A DNA stretch of 64,000 nucleotides, taken from VAZQ01 sp963725065 (GTDB taxonomy: Bacteria > Pseudomonadota > Alphaproteobacteria > Rhizobiales > Xanthobacteraceae). Positions 7,760-16,147 of this stretch are shown here, piece after piece (within the stretch, counting starts at the first letter, position 1; each line of letters begins with the position of its first letter). Made by a program: the position numbers and the translations under genes. The notes beneath the pieces are model-generated. The model saw only the letters and a list, made by a program, of their open reading frames with translations. It ran no database searches and was not told where the DNA came from. The stretch is from contig CAVRXD010000062.1 in the NCBI GenBank assembly GCA_963725065.1, forward strand, positions 62,001 through 126,000. The letters are read 5' to 3'.

Positions 7760-8980
7760 TCACCTGCCGGTGCGCGCGGCTGCAAGCAGTTCCGCTGTCG
7801 GCCACCCGTCGGCCGGCAGGCCGGATTTGATCTGCAGCTCCCTGATCGCCACCCGGCTCTTGAGACCGAGCACGCCATCGACGCGACCGACGTCATACCC
7901 GCGCTTTTGCAGCAGTTCCTGCAACTCGCGGGTCTCTTCGAAGGTGATCTTCGGAATATTGGCGCTGCCCTTGTTCATGGGCGGCGCGCCGTCGAGGCGC
8001 GTGGCGTAATAGGCCGCGGTCAGTGAGTAATTGAGCGACTGGTTCCACTTCAGATAGGCCTGGAAATTGTCGTAGGCCATGAAAGCGGGTCCGAACCGTC
8101 CCACCGGCAGCACCACCGAGGCCGGCACGTTGTCGTTCGGGAGCGGCTTGCCGTCGGCGCGCGTCACACCCCAGGCCGCCCACTTCGAGCGTGGATGCTG
8201 GACCGAGAGATCGGCATCCTTCCAGGGAAGGTTGGCCGGCACTCGCACCTCCTGCAGCCACGGCTCGCCGCGTTTCCATCCGAGATGCACGAGGTACTTT
8301 CCGGTGGAGCCGATCACGTCCGAAGCGGACTTGATCAGGTTGCGCTTGCCGTCGCCGTCATAGTCGATGGCATGCGCCATGTATTCGGACGGCATCATCT
8401 GAGTTTGGCCGAGCTCGCCGGCCCAGGAGCCGATCATTTCATCCGCGCGCAGGTCGCCGCTGTCGATCAGGCGCAGTGCGTCGAACAGATGCCCACGAAA
8501 CATCTCCGGGCGGCGGCAGTCGTAGGCGAGCGTCGCCAACGACTTGATCGACTGGTCCTTGCCCTGACCGCTGCCGAAATCGCTCTCGAGTCCCCAGAAG
8601 GCGGTGATCACGGACGCGGGTACGCCGAATTCCTTTTCCTCGCGCGCGAACAGGGCCTGGTGCTTCTTGATCTGGGCGGCGCCGTTCGGAAGCCGTCCGC
8701 CTGCCAGCATCTTGTCGGAAATCTCCAGGAAGTTCTGTGCGAAGAAGCGCTGCCCGCGGTCGATATTGATGATGCGCTGATCCAGCACCAGGTAGGGCGC
8801 CGCCGCCGCGATCGCGGCTGGGGAGATACCCTGGGCCGCTGCTTCCTTCTTGAACGCGGCGAGCCACGGCTCGAAGGCGCCGGTGTTGCGGCAGTTCGCC
8901 TGGCCGAATGCCGTCGCCGGAGCAACCACCAGCAGCACCGCCAGTAGTGCCCCCGTCCGCCGCTTCGCTTGGTTCGTCAT
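7760..8980 (-). CDS. Lytic murein transglycosylase (MltB/SLT_2 type) with peptidoglycan-binding domain
   Basis: The 406-residue protein has a Sec signal peptide (MTNQAKRRTGALLAVLLVVAPATAFGQ), an SLT_2/MltB lysozyme-like domain and a C-terminal PG_binding_1 domain (about residues 340-406, with QKRGYDVGRVDGVLG). The catalytic acid is E132 in FWGLESDFG. It cleaves the MurNAc-GlcNAc bond of peptidoglycan in the periplasm with formation of 1,6-anhydroMurNAc. The ATG at 8980 is taken rather than an in-frame start 44 codons earlier because it begins the signal peptide. It is convergent with the alpha/beta hydrolase. No lipobox is present, so it is soluble, unlike E. coli MltB. Confidence 0.92.
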   Translation of the reverse strand: MTNQAKRRTGALLAVLLVVAPATAFGQANCRNTGAFEPWLAAFKKEAAAQGISPAAIAAAAPYLVLDQRIINIDRGQRFFAQNFLEISDKMLAGGRLPNGAAQIKKHQALFAREEKEFGVPASVITAFWGLESDFGSGQGKDQSIKSLATLAYDCRRPEMFRGHLFDALRLIDSGDLRADEMIGSWAGELGQTQMMPSEYMAHAIDYDGDGKRNLIKSASDVIGSTGKYLVHLGWKRGEPWLQEVRVPANLPWKDADLSVQHPRSKWAAWGVTRADGKPLPNDNVPASVVLPVGRFGPAFMAYDNFQAYLKWNQSLNYSLTAAYYATRLDGAPPMNKGSANIPKITFEETRELQELLQKRGYDVGRVDGVLGLKSRVAIRELQIKSGLPADGWPTAELLAAARTGR

Positions 8981-9459
8981 GTACCGGCCTCGCCGCGTTT
9001 CCGGGCAGCCTGCCCGACTGGTCTCGCCGTGCTTTGGCGACGGTGCTTCTTGCTCGTGGAACGGCAACTCGCCTATCCTAATGGTGGGGCCAGCTCGGAG
9101 GCGACCCTGCAATACGATGAGTCATCGGCGCGTGGCCCATAGACGACGCATTTTCGACAACATCATGACGCTGCGGCTATAGCTTTCTTCGGTGGTGTCG
9201 AGGCGCACGCCCCAAAAAACGCGCGAGGCGCATGAATGCTGGTGTGGTGGATTTGAGGTTCCTACTATGATAGCCGCGCGCTCGTCAGGAACGTCGAATC
9301 CAAAGACCGCACTAGAATCATAAAGTTGCCAGTGCCCTTGATTCCGAAAATCGCATCAGAGGTGCAGCGAGTGTGTGCGAGCTTCGAAGTTGGGCCCTGG
9401 CGCCGATTCAGATTCGAACATAGCAGAGCCGTCCTACGAACCCAGGTGGAGACAGGACC
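8981..9459. other. Intergenic region with a cluster of five GANTC sites
   Basis: No gene is supported in this 479-bp divergent gap. Five GANTC motifs (the CcrM adenine-methylation site of alphaproteobacteria) occur within 120 bp: 9296, 9315, 9340, 9405 and 9411. This is far denser than expected in GC-rich DNA, and the last two form CGATTCAGATTCG. Promoters of the HbpS-like gene and the transglycosylase must lie here, but no confident -35/-10 pair was found. Confidence 0.5.
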
Positions 9460-9990
9460 ATGCGACTTCATGTCTTGATCGCGCTCGGCATCAGCTCGGC
9501 GCTGGTGCTCGGCACCGCGGCGCTGGCGCAGCAGCCGGCGCCGTCGACACCCCCGGCGTCCCCGGGCACCGCCCCGGTTCCTCCGCCGGACTATGGTCCG
9601 CCGATCACCAACGAACAGGCGAAGGCCGTCGCAGCGGCTGCTTTTGCCGAGGCCAAGAAGAACAATTGGCGTATGGCGTTCGCCATCGTGGGACCGGCCG
9701 GCGAGCTCGTCTATTTCGAGAAGATGGACGGGACCCAGATGGCATCGGTGATGATAGCCCAGGGCAAGGCACGCACCGCGGTCATGTTCCGCCGACCGAG
9801 CAAGACCTTCGCGGATCAATACGCCGCGGGCAATACCGCTTTCACGACCTTTACGGAGCAACCGGTAGCGTCGGAAGGCGGCATTCCGATCGTCGTCAGC
9901 GGTAAGATCATCGGCGCGATCGGGGCAAGCGGCGGCACCGGGCAGCAGGACGGCGTGGCCGCGGCCGCGGGGGTAAGCGCCGCCAAGTAG
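9460..9990 (+). CDS. Secreted GlcG/HbpS-family heme-binding-like protein
   Basis: The 176-residue product has a Sec signal peptide (MRLHVLIALGISSALVLGTAALAQ) followed by a Pro/Ala-rich linker (about residues 25-48) and then a GlcG/HbpS (former DUF336) domain: ITNEQAKAVAAAAFAEAKKN, AFAIVGPAGELVYFEKMDG, AQGKARTAVMFRRPSKTFAD, GGIPIVVSGKIIGAIGASGG. HbpS of Streptomyces binds heme extracellularly and senses redox stress; GlcG is linked to glycolate use. Heme ligands cannot be confirmed from sequence. The start ATG follows AGACAGGACC. Flanking genes give no pathway link. Confidence 0.85.
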   Translation: MRLHVLIALGISSALVLGTAALAQQPAPSTPPASPGTAPVPPPDYGPPITNEQAKAVAAAAFAEAKKNNWRMAFAIVGPAGELVYFEKMDGTQMASVMIAQGKARTAVMFRRPSKTFADQYAAGNTAFTTFTEQPVASEGGIPIVVSGKIIGAIGASGGTGQQDGVAAAAGVSAAK

Positions 9991-10407
9991 GTCGTTCCCG
10001 CCTTCCTCGTCGCGCCCCGCCAGCGCGCGCGGGCCGCGTCGGGTATTCGCGAGGTGGGGATTGACCGCCTGCAGGTGCGATATCATCTAACGCGGCGAAC
10101 GCAGCAATCGGCGGCCGTCATGGCCGCACTGTCTTGATTCTCTCGCGGGTCGGCAGGCAGCGTTCTGGACACGGTACTACGATGCATCCAGCCCTTGCCG
10201 CAGCCACGGCCACAAGCCAATGAAGCTTCTAAGCCAATAGAATCGCTGGCGATTCTGGCCTCAGGCCAGGACCGCATTCACGCCATATAAAATATCCGCG
10301 AGCCCCGAGCCAACCGCGCCCAGTCCCCTATAATAAGGAACAATCGATCCCCCAAAACAGTTTCCAGTCACCGAACGGTTACCATTTCTCCAACCCCGGG
10401 ATTGGGC
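9991..10407. other. Intergenic region upstream of egtB
   Basis: This 417-bp stretch has no convincing gene; a 64-codon minus-strand frame (10083-10277) lacks any recognisable feature. It contains a perfect inverted repeat at 10239-10256 and an AT-rich segment with TATAAT at 10329-10334, which could be the -10 element for egtB, though no good -35 lies 17 bp before it. Confidence 0.5.
10239..10256. repeat. 18-bp inverted repeat AGAATCGC-TG-GCGATTCT
   Basis: Two 8-base arms are perfectly complementary around a two-base centre. Each arm contains a GANTC site (GAATC and GATTC). It may be an operator, a small palindromic repeat or a methylation-sensitive element; it stands about 150 bp before egtB. 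Confidence 0.55.
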
Positions 10408-11679
10408 ATGCCGCCCGCGACCTCGTCATCCGTCCTTCGTCGCCTGCGCGACGAGGGTGATAACCCGACAATCCGAACCGCCTCACCGGACGATCCACGC
10501 AGCGTCTGGCGCGATGCTTTCCGCGCCGTGCGGGCCGAGACCGAACGCCGCGCCGCGCTGCTGAGCCCGGAGGATCAGGTCGTGCAGTCGATGCCCGATG
10601 CCAGTCCGACGAAATGGCATCGCGCGCATACGACCTGGTTCCTGGAGCAGTTCCTGCTGGCGCCGCGTCTCGCGGGCTATCGCGTGTTCAACGAACGCTT
10701 CGCTTATCTCTTCAACTCCTACTATGTCGCGGCCGGCCCACGCCAGGCGCGCCCGCGACGAGGGCTGCTCACGCGGCCGGATTGCGAAGACGTCACCGCC
10801 TTCCGGGCTCATGTCGACGAAGCGGTCGAGCGGTTGCTCGCGGTCGTGAAGGAATCGGAGTGGGCCGAGGTGGTCCGCATTCTCGAGATCGGTCTTCATC
10901 ACGAGCAGCAGCATCAGGAGTTGCTGCTCACCGACATCCTGCACGCGTTCGCGCAAAGTCCCGTGTCCCCCGCCTACGATCCCGATTGGCGAGCGCCGCG
11001 CGCGCATTCTGCGTCCGGTGCGTTTGCCGAGCTGCCATCGGGCATCCACACTGTCGGTTTCGAAGGCAGCGGATACTGCTTCGACAACGAAGGGCCCGCG
11101 CATCGGGTCTACCTTCAGCCGGCGCACATGGGGCGTGGTCTCGTGACCAATGCCCAATGGCTCGAATTCATGGCCGATGGCGCCTATGCGACACCCTCCC
11201 TGTGGCTCTCGGACGGCTGGGCGACGCTCGAGACGGAAGGCTGGAATGCGCCCGGCTACTGGCGCGAAGTCGACGGCGCATGGCTGTCCTTCACGCTCGG
11301 CGGGCTTCGGCCGGTCGACCCGGACGCGCCCGTCGCCCACGTGAGCTACTACGAGGCGGACGCTTTTGCGCGATGGGCCGGGAAGCACCTGCCGACCGAG
11401 GCGGAATGGGAAGTCGCTGCGCGGGCAAACCTGCTCGAGGACGCCTTCGGCGTCGTGTGGCAGTGGACGCGCAGCGCTTACGCGCCGTATCCGGGGTTCC
11501 GCGCGGCGGAAGGCGCGCTCGGCGAATACAACGGCAAGTTCATGGTCAATCAAATGGTGTTGCGGGGAAGTTCGCACGCAACGCCGAGCGGTCACACGCG
11601 CACGAGCTACCGCAATTTCTTCTATCCGCCGGCGCGGTGGCAGTTCAGCGGACTTAGGCTTTTGGATTATCCCGGATGA
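10408..11679 (+). CDS. egtB: EgtB, iron(II)-dependent sulfoxide synthase of ergothioneine biosynthesis
   Basis: EgtB couples hercynine (N-alpha-trimethylhistidine) to gamma-glutamylcysteine or cysteine with O2, forming the C-S bond and sulfoxide. The 423-residue protein shows both domains: an N-terminal DinB-like bundle with the iron ligands in SPTKWHRAHTTWF (H71/H74) and GLHHEQQHQELLL (residues 163-173), and a C-terminal formylglycine-generating-enzyme-like domain with LPTEAEWEVAAR, VWQWTRSAYAPY and a final RTSYRNFFYPPARWQFSGLRL. ATG at 10408 is chosen over a TTG two codons upstream. egtD follows 34 bp later, so the two are an operon. No egtA, egtC or egtE is present; many proteobacteria use other routes for those steps. 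Confidence 0.95.
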   Translation: MPPATSSSVLRRLRDEGDNPTIRTASPDDPRSVWRDAFRAVRAETERRAALLSPEDQVVQSMPDASPTKWHRAHTTWFLEQFLLAPRLAGYRVFNERFAYLFNSYYVAAGPRQARPRRGLLTRPDCEDVTAFRAHVDEAVERLLAVVKESEWAEVVRILEIGLHHEQQHQELLLTDILHAFAQSPVSPAYDPDWRAPRAHSASGAFAELPSGIHTVGFEGSGYCFDNEGPAHRVYLQPAHMGRGLVTNAQWLEFMADGAYATPSLWLSDGWATLETEGWNAPGYWREVDGAWLSFTLGGLRPVDPDAPVAHVSYYEADAFARWAGKHLPTEAEWEVAARANLLEDAFGVVWQWTRSAYAPYPGFRAAEGALGEYNGKFMVNQMVLRGSSHATPSGHTRTSYRNFFYPPARWQFSGLRLLDYPG

Positions 11680-11713
11680 GCGCGCCGAGCGTGCTTGATG
11701 ACTGGAGTTGATG

Positions 11714-12688
11714 ATGGCTGCGCAGACCGGTGCCGCACTTCGCTATGAACCCGTCGAGGAGGAGTTGTCGTTCGCGCGCGACGTGATCGCCGGCCTGACG
11801 GCGCGGCCCAAGCGGCTGCCCCCGAAATATTTCTATGATGAGGTCGGCGCGCAGCTGTTCGAGCAGATCACGGCGCTGCCGGAATATTATCCGACCCGCT
11901 GCGAGCTTGAGCTTCTGCGCGAGCGGGCACCTGACTTGGCGCGCTTTTTTCCCGTCGCCTCGGCGTTGATCGAGTTCGGCAGCGGCTCGAGCAAGAAGGT
12001 GCGCATCCTGCTTGCAGCCGCGCCGACCATCGCGGCGTATGTGCCGGTCGACATTTCTTCCGAGATGCTGGTCCAAGAGGCGGAAGATTTGCGCCGCGAC
12101 TATCCGCGGCTTGCGGTGCTGCCGGTCGAAGCCGATTTCACGAAGCCGTTCGCTTTGCCGGCCGCGGCCGCCCCCATGGCGCATGTCGGCTTCTTCCCGG
12201 GATCGACCATCGGAAATTTCGAGCCGCACGAAGCCTGCTCGTTCCTGCGTCATGCCGGACGCATGCTGGGACGCGGCGCAACCCTGATCATCGGGATCGA
12301 CCTGGTGAAGGACAGCCGCATCCTCAACGCCGCCTACAATGACAAAGCCGGCATCACGGCCAGGTTCAATCTCAACCTCCTCGCGCGCATCAACCGCGAT
12401 CTCGACGGCGACTTCGATCTTGCAAGTTTCAGCCACCATGCCTTCTACAATGCCGACCGTCGCCGCATCGAGATGCATCTGGCCAGCAAGAAGCGACAGA
12501 AGGTGAGGGTGGCAGGCCGGGTGTTCGAATTCCGCGCCGGCGAGACCATCCACACCGAGAACAGCTACAAGTACACGCTGGATTCCTTCGCGGCATTGGC
12601 ACGCGGGTCCGGATGGCAGCCGATCTCCGCGTGGACGGATGCGGGCGCAAATTTCTCCATCCATGCACTCGTGTTCGAGGATCGCTGA
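11714..12688 (+). CDS. egtD: EgtD, L-histidine N-alpha-methyltransferase
   Basis: EgtD trimethylates histidine with three SAM to give hercynine, the substrate of EgtB. The 324-residue product carries the SAM-binding motif EFGSGSSKK (87-95), the PVDIS acidic strand, FFPGSTIGNFEP and the C-terminal ETIHTENSYKYT typical of the DUF2260/EgtD family, in which Asn, Tyr and Glu residues hold the histidine. Two ATGs lie in tandem (11711 and 11714); the second has GGAG at a six-base spacing. It is co-transcribed with egtB. Cytoplasmic. Confidence 0.95.
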   Translation: MAAQTGAALRYEPVEEELSFARDVIAGLTARPKRLPPKYFYDEVGAQLFEQITALPEYYPTRCELELLRERAPDLARFFPVASALIEFGSGSSKKVRILLAAAPTIAAYVPVDISSEMLVQEAEDLRRDYPRLAVLPVEADFTKPFALPAAAAPMAHVGFFPGSTIGNFEPHEACSFLRHAGRMLGRGATLIIGIDLVKDSRILNAAYNDKAGITARFNLNLLARINRDLDGDFDLASFSHHAFYNADRRRIEMHLASKKRQKVRVAGRVFEFRAGETIHTENSYKYTLDSFAALARGSGWQPISAWTDAGANFSIHALVFEDR

Positions 12689-12750
12689 TACCTCGTCATC
12701 GTGCTGGTGGGCACCGTTGCCGATCCCGCGCCCGCTGATATCTTGGCCCC

Positions 12751-13662
12751 ATGCCGATCTGTGAAGCGGACCCTTGGCGCCTGCAGTACTTCGAGCACGC
12801 CGCCTGTCCGGCCGGCGTGAACATTCCGACCGAAGACAGTGACGCCTGGGTTTGGTACCCGGACCATCATTGGGTCTACGACAAGATCGCGATCGCGCAG
12901 AGTCAGGGTCTCGATGCCGGGCCCCATGGCGTATCCCCGCCGCGCTTTCCCGTGTTCTCCAAGCCGATCGTCAACCTCAAGGGTATGGGCGTGGGAAGCT
13001 GCGTGCTGCGCTCGCAGGCCGAGTACGAAGGGAGTTTCACTGCCGGTCACATGTGGATGACGCTTCTCGAAGGCCGTCATGTCAGCACCGACGTCGCCGT
13101 CGTGGACGGCGAGCCGCGCTGGTGGCGCCACGTGACCGGCCGTCCCGGCGGCGAAGGCACGTTCGACCATTGGACGATTCATGCCGCGCATGATCCCGAG
13201 ATCGAGAATTATTGCGGCGACTGGATTCGCCGAAACCTCGCGGGCTATACCGGGATCCTCAACACCGAGACCATCGGCGGCCGGATGATCGAAGTGCATC
13301 TGCGCATGAGCGACCAATGGCCGGATCTCTACGGCGACGGCTGGGTCGATGCGCTCGTGCGCCTATACCATGAGCGTGCATGGGACTTCGCCGATGATGG
13401 CCGGCGTGACGGATACAGCGTGGTTCTGTTCGGGCCGCACGGCCCCCGTTATCGTCACCCAACTCCCGCGCTTGTGACCCAGGTCCGGAATCTGCCCGGC
13501 GTCTCCAGCGTGCAGATCACGTTCCACGAGGATATGGAGCCCGAGCGCCACGCCATGCCGCCGGGCGGCTTCAGGCTCGCCGTCGTGAATGCCTGGGACC
13601 TGCAATCGGGCGTCGCCGGGCGCGAACTCCTGCGGACGCATTTTCTCGCCCGCGCGGCATGA
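12751..13662 (+). CDS. Conserved protein of unknown function with ATP-grasp-like signatures
   Basis: This 303-residue protein is not a named family member that I recognise with certainty. Three segments look like an ATP-grasp ligase: VFSKPIVNLKGMGVGS (69-84, compare the Lys/Gly-rich nucleotide loop), LLEGRHVSTDVAVVDGEPRW (105-124, compare 'EGxExSVDVLxDxG') and NTETIGGRMIEVHLR (171-185, compare the metal-binding E-x-N-x-R strand). The order and spacing fit the fold. It follows egtD by 62 bp on the same strand, so it may be in the ergothioneine operon. No signal peptide or membrane helix. The ATP-grasp idea is inference; an alternative is a non-enzymatic conserved protein. Confidence 0.65.
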   Translation: MPICEADPWRLQYFEHAACPAGVNIPTEDSDAWVWYPDHHWVYDKIAIAQSQGLDAGPHGVSPPRFPVFSKPIVNLKGMGVGSCVLRSQAEYEGSFTAGHMWMTLLEGRHVSTDVAVVDGEPRWWRHVTGRPGGEGTFDHWTIHAAHDPEIENYCGDWIRRNLAGYTGILNTETIGGRMIEVHLRMSDQWPDLYGDGWVDALVRLYHERAWDFADDGRRDGYSVVLFGPHGPRYRHPTPALVTQVRNLPGVSSVQITFHEDMEPERHAMPPGGFRLAVVNAWDLQSGVAGRELLRTHFLARAA

Positions 13663-13753
13663 CGATCGAGCGGCTGCGACGGTCCGCTCAGCGCGCCTTT
13701 GCCCCCTCTACATGCGGCTGCTACAAGGCGCCGATCCAAGCGAGGGAGTAGCT

Positions 13754-14629
13754 ATGAAAATCGTCGGTTTCGAAGCAAACGGGGGGCTGCATCTCGGCGT
13801 CGTCGAGGGCGATCAGGTCATCGATCTGCAGGCAGTCGATAAATCCATACCGAGCGACCTCGGCGAATGCCTGCGCCGCAACAACGGCGACCTGTCGGCG
13901 CTCAAGGATGCCGCCAAGCGTGCGCCGGCCAGCGCCCACCGGCCGCTCAAAGGCCTGAAATACGCGCTGCCGGTGACGACGCCCGGCAAGGTCATCTGCC
14001 TCGGCCTCAATTATCTCGACCACGTGAAGGAAGGCTCGCAACGCGACAATATTCCGAAATTTCCCACCATCTTCATGCGCGGAAATTCCTCCCTCGTGCC
14101 GCACGGTCAGCCGATCATCAGGCCGAAGGCGTCGGAAACTCTCGACTACGAGGCCGAGCTCATCTTCATCGTCGGCAAGCGGGCCAAGCACCTCACGCTC
14201 GAGAATGCATATTCCTGCATCGCCGGATATTCCTGCGGGAACGAAGGCTCGGTGCGCGAATATCAGCGCAAGACCACGCAATGGGACATGGGCAAGAACT
14301 TCGACCGCACCGGCGGCTTCGGTCCCTGGATGGTCACCGCCGACGAGGTGCCGGCGGGCGGCAAGGGCCTGAAGATCCAGACCCGGCTCAACGGCCAGGT
14401 CATGCAGTCGGACAACACCGATAACATGATGTTTCCGATCGCCGAGACCATCGCCTATGTCACCCAGGGCATCACGCTCGAGCCGGGGGATGTCGTCTTC
14501 ACCGGCACGCCCTCGGGTGTCGGCCATGCGCGCAAGCCGAACCCGGTATGGATGAAGCAGGGCGATACCTGCGAGATCGATATCGAGGGCGTCGGCGTGC
14601 TTTCGAACCCGATCGAGAACGAGAAGTAA
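13754..14629 (+). CDS. Fumarylacetoacetate hydrolase (FAH) family protein
   Basis: The 291-residue product has the C-terminal FAH domain: KVICLGLNYLDHVKEG, PTIFMRGNSSLVPHGQPI, ETLDYEAELIFIVGK (metal-binding Glu pair), GPWMVTADEV and PGDVVFTGTPSGVG. The family hydrolyses or isomerises C-C bonds in fumarylacetoacetate, fumarylpyruvate, acylpyruvates and oxohepta-dioates, using Mg2+ or Mn2+. With a gentisate-dioxygenase-like gene 2.4 kb downstream, fumarylpyruvate/maleylpyruvate hydrolase is an attractive reading, but unproven. Start ATG follows GAGGGAG. It opens a run of + strand catabolic genes up to 19385. Confidence 0.9.
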   Translation: MKIVGFEANGGLHLGVVEGDQVIDLQAVDKSIPSDLGECLRRNNGDLSALKDAAKRAPASAHRPLKGLKYALPVTTPGKVICLGLNYLDHVKEGSQRDNIPKFPTIFMRGNSSLVPHGQPIIRPKASETLDYEAELIFIVGKRAKHLTLENAYSCIAGYSCGNEGSVREYQRKTTQWDMGKNFDRTGGFGPWMVTADEVPAGGKGLKIQTRLNGQVMQSDNTDNMMFPIAETIAYVTQGITLEPGDVVFTGTPSGVGHARKPNPVWMKQGDTCEIDIEGVGVLSNPIENEK

Positions 14630-14790
14630 CAAGCGTTCTCGCTCCTCGTCGGGAGGACCCGCATGCGGGCAAGCCTGCGCAGCTTCACGAAAGTGGCTGC
14701 GCGTAACGACCCGATTCCGGTCAGGCCGGGATCGGGAGCGCCCTGCGAGCTGTCGCGCAACGTTCCATCCCCCGTGCTGGAGACACTGTC

Positions 14791-15360
14791 ATGCCCACCT
14801 TGAACGTTCTTTCGATCTGCGGCTCGCTGCGCAAAGGCTCCTACAACGCCATCGTGCAGCGCGCGCTGCCGTCGCTGGCGCCGGAGGGCATGACGATCAA
14901 GCCGGCTCCGTCCTTTGCCGAGTTTCCGCTCTACAATGCCGACATCCAGAACTCGACCGGCTTTCCCGCGGCGGTAAACACCCTCGCCGATGCCATCCGC
15001 GCCGCGGACGGCGTGATCTTCTGCACGCCCGAGTACAATTTCACCATTCCCGGCGGCCTGAAGAACGCGATCGACTGGGTCTCACGGCTGCAGAACCAGC
15101 CGTTCGCGGGCAAGCCGGTTGCGCTGCAATCGGCCTCGCCCGGCCCGGTGGGCGGCGCGCGCGTGCAATACGACATCCGCAAGGCGATGACATTTCTCGA
15201 TGCCTTCACGCTCAACAAACCGGAAATCTTCATCGGCAATTGCGCGTCCAAGCTCGACGAAGCCACCGGTGAGATCAAGGACGAGACGACACGCGGTTTC
15301 ATCAAGCAGCAGCTTGCGTCCTTCGTGACCTACATCGCGCGGGTGTCGCCGAAGAGCTGA
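14791..15360 (+). CDS. NADPH-dependent FMN reductase (ChrR/ArsH-like flavoprotein), copy 1
   Basis: The 189-residue flavodoxin-fold protein shows the FMN phosphate loop ICGSLRKGSYN near the N-terminus and the isoalloxazine-binding PEYNFTIPGGLKNAIDW, both diagnostic of the NADPH-dependent FMN reductase / quinone reductase family. Such enzymes reduce free FMN, quinones, chromate or azo dyes. A close paralogue follows at 15568 with the same motifs, suggesting a local duplication. ATG has CTGGAG upstream. Within the aromatic-type cluster it could supply reduced flavin or detoxify quinones. Confidence 0.9.
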   Translation: MPTLNVLSICGSLRKGSYNAIVQRALPSLAPEGMTIKPAPSFAEFPLYNADIQNSTGFPAAVNTLADAIRAADGVIFCTPEYNFTIPGGLKNAIDWVSRLQNQPFAGKPVALQSASPGPVGGARVQYDIRKAMTFLDAFTLNKPEIFIGNCASKLDEATGEIKDETTRGFIKQQLASFVTYIARVSPKS

Positions 15361-15567
15361 GGACGATCTCCGCCCTCGTCCGGAAGAGCGCGCAAATTTG
15401 ACGAGTTGACGCGTCTCCAAGCGCGGGCCGGCCGGCTTCGACACGGTTCCTCCGCGGCGCCCCGGCACGAGGCGAGAGAGACCTTGCCCGGATCGGGCGA
15501 TGCGTTATGAGTTTACCGCTTGCCTCGGCGCCGATTGGCGCCGTTTGTCAAAAAGGGGGGTGAACAC

Positions 15568-16143
15568 GTGGCTGACAAACAACTCGATGTGCTCGTGATC
15601 TGCGGCTCGCTGCGCAAGGGCTCGTACAACGCGGCGCTTGCGCGCACCTTGCCGGCACTGGCGCCGGCCGGGCTGAAGCTGCGTCCGGCGCCGCCCTTCG
15701 ACAAGTTTCCGATCTACAATCACGATATCCAGGATACGACCGGCTTCCCGGCCGAGGTGCAGGCGTGGGCGGACGCTATCCGCAGCGCCGACGGCGTGAT
15801 CATCGTCTCGCCCGAATATAACTGGTCGATCCCCGGCGGCCTGAAGAATGCCATCGACTGGGTGTCGCGCATGAAGGACCAGCCGTTCAAGGACAAGCCG
15901 GTCGCGCTGCAGTCCGCCGCCGGCGGCATTCTGGGCGGATCCCGCATGCAGTATCATCTGCGGCAGTCGCTCACCTCGGTCGACACCATCCTGTTCGGCC
16001 GCCCCGAGGTCCTCGTCACGTTTGCCGCGCAGAAATTCGACGAGAAGACGCTCGAGCTCAAGGATCAGACCGCCATCGACCTGATCAAGCAGCAGCTTGC
16101 GGGGTTTGAAAAATTCATCCGCCGCCTCGGTCCGAAGGAATAA
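15568..16143 (+). CDS. NADPH-dependent FMN reductase, copy 2
   Basis: The GTG at 15568, shortly after a GGGGGG run, gives 191 residues and aligns the N-terminus with copy 1 (VADKQLDVLVICGSLRKGSYN versus MPTLNVLSICGSLRKGSYN); an upstream in-frame TTG at 15520 would add 16 unrelated residues. It retains PEYNWSIPGGLKNAIDWVSR and a similar C-terminus (DLIKQQLAGFEKFIRR). The SDR gene begins four bases after its stop, so these two are co-transcribed. Function as for copy 1; divergence between the copies points to different partners or substrates. Confidence 0.88.
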   Translation: MADKQLDVLVICGSLRKGSYNAALARTLPALAPAGLKLRPAPPFDKFPIYNHDIQDTTGFPAEVQAWADAIRSADGVIIVSPEYNWSIPGGLKNAIDWVSRMKDQPFKDKPVALQSAAGGILGGSRMQYHLRQSLTSVDTILFGRPEVLVTFAAQKFDEKTLELKDQTAIDLIKQQLAGFEKFIRRLGPKE

Positions 16144-16147
16144 CAGC

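Noticed and set aside
10083..10277. A 64-codon minus-strand frame in the egtB upstream gap
   Set aside because: No ribosome site, no conserved feature and unusual Cys/Arg content; likely chance.
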